In this document: one piece after another, positions 41,597-44,746 of the stretch | Layout: every line of letters starts with the position of its first letter | Numbering within the stretch: the stretch's first letter is position 1 | Notes under the pieces: model-generated | The model's input: only the letters and a program-made list of their open reading frames with translations | The model's database searches: none | Told to the model about the DNA's origin: nothing | Assembly: GCA_002690705.1 (NCBI GenBank) | Contig: NZFO01000020.1 | Location: forward strand, 6,765 to 51,510 | Direction: 5' to 3' | Length of the DNA: 44,746 nt | Source of the DNA: Magnetovibrio sp. | GTDB taxonomy: Bacteria > Pseudomonadota > Alphaproteobacteria > Rhodospirillales > Casp-alpha2 | Made by a program: the position numbers and the translations under genes

Positions 41597-42114
41597 TCAA
41601 TAACTCCAGCTGCAGTTAGCACCTTGGTGGCTATTTGTTTTGGCGTGGAGGAGCGCGTCGCGTTTTTAATTATAATGTCTGCTGCAACTGGTTCCGGGAA
41701 GGGTATATCGATGCCCACAACATTATTGATATTCCCCTCGATTGCGGGGGCGTATAGGTCTTTTGCGTCATTCTCAATTAAGTTTTTCATGGGTACTGAG
41801 ACATATACTTCAAAATATTCAGAAAACTGTTCGCGATTAGTGGCACGCATCTCGGGAAATATCGACAGAATACAGCAGACAACATTGATGTCTTGGTTGT
41901 CCAGCCAAGAACAAATTTTGGTAATGCGTTCTGCATTCGCCCGCCGCCCAGCAAGAGTATACGAGTTTGGGTTCTTCGTTTGGCCAACTATTGCGCGAAT
42001 TTCATCTCCATCAACAAGCACCGTATTTGGCGCACTTTTTTTCCATTGGTTGCAGACCTCCCTCCCAATTGCAGTCTTTCCCGCGCCTGAAAGTCCAATT
42101 ATCCAAATAACCAC
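41593..42114 (-). CDS. CysC-like kinase, cytidine diphosphoramidate kinase type (Cj1415-like)
   Basis: A 173-residue P-loop kinase of adenylylsulfate-kinase fold. GLSGAGKT at 7-14 is the Walker A loop, VDGDEIR at 34-40 is the substrate-binding DGD block, and AGRRANAERI follows. The C-terminal IDIPFPEPVAADIIIKN is close to CysC but variant. No sulfate-assimilation gene is nearby. In C. jejuni, Cj1415 has this fold and phosphorylates the 3'-hydroxyl of cytidine diphosphoramidate. Here the gene stands, as there, directly after the nucleotidyltransferase, GATase-type hydrolase and PEP-synthase-like genes. Taken alone it could be an APS kinase; the context makes the phosphoramidate role far more likely. 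It lies 14 bases after the preceding gene. Confidence 0.87.
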   Translation of the reverse strand: MVIWIIGLSGAGKTAIGREVCNQWKKSAPNTVLVDGDEIRAIVGQTKNPNSYTLAGRRANAERITKICSWLDNQDINVVCCILSIFPEMRATNREQFSEYFEVYVSVPMKNLIENDAKDLYAPAIEGNINNVVGIDIPFPEPVAADIIIKNATRSSTPKQIATKVLTAAGVIE

Positions 42115-42128
42115 TTTTCTTGGAGCCT

Positions 42129-42917
42129 TTAATTTGAATCAGGATTAAAAAATTCTAAGATAGTGCCGTCAGACATCATAGCACAGGCGGTTTCGTAATC
42201 TGAGACTGTGTCGAACTCAAGCCATCCACCATCGATTGTTACAGCGTGGATTTCAATGCCAAGAAGTATCATTTCCATTAATAGGTCTGTCATATAAGCA
42301 TTTTCAACTCGGCGATCCTCCATCCATGACCGGTAGGTTTTTTGTAAATGCGCGCGTGCTCTCCTTAAGCTAGACACGCCATTTCCTTGAAAACGCATAA
42401 GGCCAATGTATTGTCCGTCAATCTCCTCAATTTGGCTTACTTTGGCGCCGATGTTAAGGATGCGCTGAGCGCAATCCATTTTTAGGCTCTCCGCATCGCT
42501 GAGCGGGTTGTCAAACCTAAGTTCCCAATAGGTTTTCCAGTTTAGGTCAATTATGACTGAAATTTCGTGGGGGCTTGCTAACAAGGTCCGTAACACGCGT
42601 GGTTCGTATACAATGTCGCCGTAGGAAACTATAAGGTCGTTTGTAAAATATTCTTCGCCCGAAAATAGGGACTCAACCATATTTGTTGTTTCCCACTTAG
42701 CGTTATGTGCCTCGCGTAAACCCGGCATTTGGAGCATTTCGCGTTTATATCCTGTAGCAACAATGATATTGTTGATGGTCTCGGCGCGAAGTGTTTCGAC
42801 TTGACGTTCAATAAGGGTTTTGCCGCCAAAAACTGTGAGGCTTTTTGGATATTTTTCGGTGTACGGGTGCAAGCGGCTTCCGCGCCCTGCAGCCAGTATT
42901 ATTGCATTTATTCCCAT
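42129..42917 (-). CDS. LicC-like cytidylyltransferase, phosphoglutamine type (Cj1416-like)
   Basis: A 262-residue nucleotidyltransferase. LAAGRGSRLHPYTEKYPKSL at 8-27 is the NTP-binding signature with the catalytic Arg and Lys24. WETTNMVESLF near 75-85 and IVSYGDIVYEP with the metal Asp are typical of LicC/Cj1416-type cytidylyltransferases. DGGWLEFDTVSDYETA is the C-terminal block. In C. jejuni, Cj1416 couples CTP and L-glutamine phosphate to form CDP-L-glutamine. LicC uses phosphocholine, but no choline kinase or uptake gene is here, while both partner enzymes of the phosphoramidate route flank it. The gene overlaps the hydrolase stop by 10 bases. Confidence 0.87.
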   Translation of the reverse strand: MGINAIILAAGRGSRLHPYTEKYPKSLTVFGGKTLIERQVETLRAETINNIIVATGYKREMLQMPGLREAHNAKWETTNMVESLFSGEEYFTNDLIVSYGDIVYEPRVLRTLLASPHEISVIIDLNWKTYWELRFDNPLSDAESLKMDCAQRILNIGAKVSQIEEIDGQYIGLMRFQGNGVSSLRRARAHLQKTYRSWMEDRRVENAYMTDLLMEMILLGIEIHAVTIDGGWLEFDTVSDYETACAMMSDGTILEFFNPDSN

Positions 42918-43537
42918 GAGGCTTCTCCCTCAATTAATGCTCGTACAAGGCAAGAATCTCCTATTGGAGCACCCGTGCGTTCCGGATGCCACATCACCCC
43001 GGCGACAGGTAGTTTTTTGTGGTACGCGGCTTCGATATTACCGTCACAGTCAGTTGCCGCAATTTGAAAGTTTTCTCCAATACTGTTGGACCGGAATCCA
43101 AAGTTATGGAAAGAATTCACCCTAATCTGCTTCCCATATATTTTATGCCATGCGGGCTTTATGGATACGTCATGGTAAACCGCGGTATGTCCTGAAACCG
43201 CGTGCAGTTCGCCCCCGGCCAACTGGCAAAGGACCTGGAGCCCCCGACAAACGCCAAGAAGTGGCAAACCACATCTGTAAGCGCGCTTGATAGTTACTTC
43301 CTCAATAATATCTCTTTCTGGCGACGTCCCGCGCTCCCCGCCGCCAGTTAATATAACAAGATCTGGAGATAGGGCATCTAAATAGCGTTCGGGATCGCTA
43401 AGGCCGTTGGGGACTAGGACAGGAACCATGCCATTGGCCTCTAGCCAATGGATCCAATCTGTTGCTAAAGCGCTACCGATTTCTCGTGGTTCGCGGTTTT
43501 GGAATGTCCGCATTGATAATGCGACACGATACACCAT
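42908..43537 (-). CDS. Class I glutamine-amidotransferase-like hydrolase, gamma-glutamyl-CDP-amidate type (Cj1417-like)
   Basis: A peptidase C26/PuuD-like hydrolase of about 209 residues. The triad is complete: Cys97 in GVCRG, His184 and Glu186 in MWHPERTG. LTGGGERG near 63-70 forms the oxyanion-side loop. In C. jejuni, Cj1417 has this fold and removes glutamate from CDP-L-glutamine to leave cytidine diphosphoramidate. PuuD, which acts in putrescine breakdown, is the alternative, but no putrescine gene is nearby. I start it at ATG 43537, which overlaps the kinase stop by one base (TGATG), instead of the in-frame ATG at 43573. Confidence 0.88.
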   Translation of the reverse strand: MVYRVALSMRTFQNREPREIGSALATDWIHWLEANGMVPVLVPNGLSDPERYLDALSPDLVILTGGGERGTSPERDIIEEVTIKRAYRCGLPLLGVCRGLQVLCQLAGGELHAVSGHTAVYHDVSIKPAWHKIYGKQIRVNSFHNFGFRSNSIGENFQIAATDCDGNIEAAYHKKLPVAGVMWHPERTGAPIGDSCLVRALIEGEASWE

Positions 43538-44746
43538 CAGTATTTTGCCGATTTGACTGAGCGGGCACCGCAATTTAACTCAATGACCGATGCATTCTGA
43601 AGTTCACTGAAAATTCTCTCTCCACATCCGATGGCGGCAGGCAAGCTAAACTCTGCACATCTGATAGCCATATGGGAGTTTGCCCCGCCAAAACAGGTGA
43701 TTAGACCTTTAATATCGTGCGAAAAAACCCAATCAAAACCGGGATCTGCACTTTCTATCATTATAATGTTCCCATCAAGCCCTACAACATTATGAGCTGT
43801 TAATCTCAGGCTTGGCCCTATCACTGCGCGTCCCGTGATAAATGTTGGGTGACCCAAAGGGATCCCGAAAACATCAATTTCATGGGGCTCGCGGATAAGG
43901 TGTGGCAATCGAAGTGCCCGTGAGAGATTATAGGAATTACGACGGAGAGGAAGACTACTTTTAAGCTCATCCGGTGTTTGACTGAAAATTTCTTCAATTT
44001 CAAAGAATGATAAGTCATCAGGTTCTAGTCCATTGGAATGACCCCATTTTGTAAGCGCTACAAGCGTATCACTAACGTATCGGCTAAAAGCGAATTTAGA
44101 CTCTTCCCGAGCCTTTACAGAATCAACTATGTAAGCTAGGAGCTCGTCAGCGGATAGATCATATCCGAAGTCTGAAAGTAATTCACCTATTTGTATTTTT
44201 TGTGCTGCTGTCGGTTCATGCACATTGAGTTTAGTAGCGGTATCGCGTCCAGAATGACCGAGATAAAGGTCAGGTTGCTCATCATAACGTTTAGACAGAA
44301 TGTCATAAGTTCCGGGCCGCAGGTGGCCATACCTGCCGAGAAACTCTACGTCCGTCACCTCTTTTAACCGGAGCTTTCGCATATCGGAGACCAGTTCATA
44401 AGCGATGGTGTGGATCCCATGCATGAACCCTTCGGCCTCACTAGCTGAGAACACACCGCGCTCAACTAAGCTTCGTAAAAACGAAACTGCGATAAAGCCA
44501 TGCCTAGCTAGTCGGGCAAAAGGAAGTGTGCCTTTTGTCCTACATGAATCTAATAACGCGCGTGCATCGTCAAGTGGGGAGATTGTATTAGCATTGGTGG
44601 CCTCTTTAAGAAGTTGGCGCGTTAGGTTTAAGTCTGCAGACATGGTCCCGGTGCGAGATTTAATGGCCGATTTTGTAAGCGCTTTTAAACTTTGTTGAAA
44701 AACGTTTAAATCACATGGCATACATTTTTCTAATTCATTAAAAGTA
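43537..44746 (-). CDS. PEP-synthase-like L-glutamine kinase (Cj1418-like), 5' end outside window
   Basis: The C-terminal part, at least 402 residues, of a PEP-utilising enzyme. The frame is open with no stop to the right edge, so an ATG at 44721 is probably internal. The C-terminal mobile swivel domain has GGANSHMAIRCAEFSLPAAIG, where His350 (counted from that ATG) is the phosphorylated His of PEP synthase and PPDK. The segment before it (LTAHNVVGLDGNIIMIESADPGFDWVFSHDIKGLI) is the usual swivel lead-in. In C. jejuni, Cj1418 of this fold uses ATP to phosphorylate the amide of L-glutamine. The N-terminal ATP-grasp domain should lie to the right. It is the first step of the four-gene cassette. 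Confidence 0.85.
   Translation of the reverse strand, partial: TFNELEKCMPCDLNVFQQSLKALTKSAIKSRTGTMSADLNLTRQLLKEATNANTISPLDDARALLDSCRTKGTLPFARLARHGFIAVSFLRSLVERGVFSASEAEGFMHGIHTIAYELVSDMRKLRLKEVTDVEFLGRYGHLRPGTYDILSKRYDEQPDLYLGHSGRDTATKLNVHEPTAAQKIQIGELLSDFGYDLSADELLAYIVDSVKAREESKFAFSRYVSDTLVALTKWGHSNGLEPDDLSFFEIEEIFSQTPDELKSSLPLRRNSYNLSRALRLPHLIREPHEIDVFGIPLGHPTFITGRAVIGPSLRLTAHNVVGLDGNIIMIESADPGFDWVFSHDIKGLITCFGGANSHMAIRCAEFSLPAAIGCGERIFSELQNASVIELNCGARSVKSAKY

Noticed and set aside
41593-42114. Reading the CysC-like gene as sulfate assimilation
   Set aside because: No CysN, CysD, CysH or sulfotransferase gene is nearby, and all upstream neighbours fit the phosphoramidate pathway.
41624-42148. 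A 174-codon plus-strand frame opposite the CysC-like kinase gene
   Set aside because: It is antisense to a well-supported gene and its translation has no recognisable motif.
42129-42917. Reading the LicC-like gene as phosphocholine decoration
   Set aside because: No choline kinase, choline transporter or LicD homologue is seen in the window.
1-44746. Mobile elements, CRISPR arrays, tRNA or rRNA genes
   Set aside because: No transposase, integrase, regular repeat array or RNA gene could be recognised on either strand.

Overview
The window is a dense surface-polysaccharide locus of a Gram-negative bacterium, probably an alphaproteobacterium. Gram-negative affiliation is inferred from KdsB-, ManC-, WecA/WbpL- and WbpM-type genes. 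The alphaproteobacterial guess rests on the general look of PurH and the transporter and is only moderately supported. I see no rRNA, tRNA, CRISPR array, insertion sequence or prophage gene. Genes are tightly packed: most neighbours overlap by 1-23 bases or lie within 30 bases, and many start with GTG or TTG behind good Shine-Dalgarno (SD) sequences.

Layout. (1) 291-2214, plus strand: an Atg22/UMF1-type MFS transporter and a GmhA-like SIS protein. (2) 12590 down to 2331, minus strand: polysaccharide deacetylase, ManC, a possible methyltransferase, a WecA/WbpL-type initiating sugar-phosphate transferase, a WbuB-like glycosyltransferase, a WbpV-like epimerase interrupted by a frameshift at an A9 tract, a WbpM/PglF-type 4,6-dehydratase, and purH at the tail. 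This resembles the initiation module of a lipid-linked O-antigen or capsule. (3) 12665-13435, plus strand: one methyltransferase. (4) 35432 down to 13396, minus strand: about 22 kb of co-directional genes. The 5' part holds a GNAT protein, aminotransferase, FAD oxidase, Gfo/Idh and Ldh2 dehydrogenases, a SAF-domain protein and a NeuA-like nucleotidyltransferase. The middle holds glycosyltransferases, two 600-residue probable GT-B proteins, an FkbM methyltransferase and GalE. The 3' part holds a second SIS protein, an HpcH/HpaI aldolase, a HAD phosphatase, two SDRs, KdsB and a D-2-hydroxyacid dehydrogenase. (5) 35530-38198, plus strand: an AlgX/AlgJ-like SGNH protein and an AlgI-like MBOAT, a classical O-acetylation pair. 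(6) From the right edge to 38226, minus strand: four genes matching, in type and order, the Campylobacter jejuni capsular phosphoramidate pathway (Cj1418, Cj1417, Cj1416, Cj1415), then an unknown 195-residue protein, a formyltransferase-like protein and a 684-residue candidate transferase.

How they may work together (inference): module 2 starts the glycan on undecaprenyl phosphate. The long operon makes one or two unusual activated sugars, one perhaps a CMP-3-deoxy-ulosonic acid formed by a pyruvate aldolase, and assembles them. The plus-strand pair adds acetyl groups. The right-hand operon makes cytidine-diphosphoramidate to decorate the glycan with a phosphoramidate, with a formyltransferase-like gene where methyltransferases are found in Campylobacter. 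The phosphoramidate cassette and the aldolase-based ulosonate cassette are the most interesting features.
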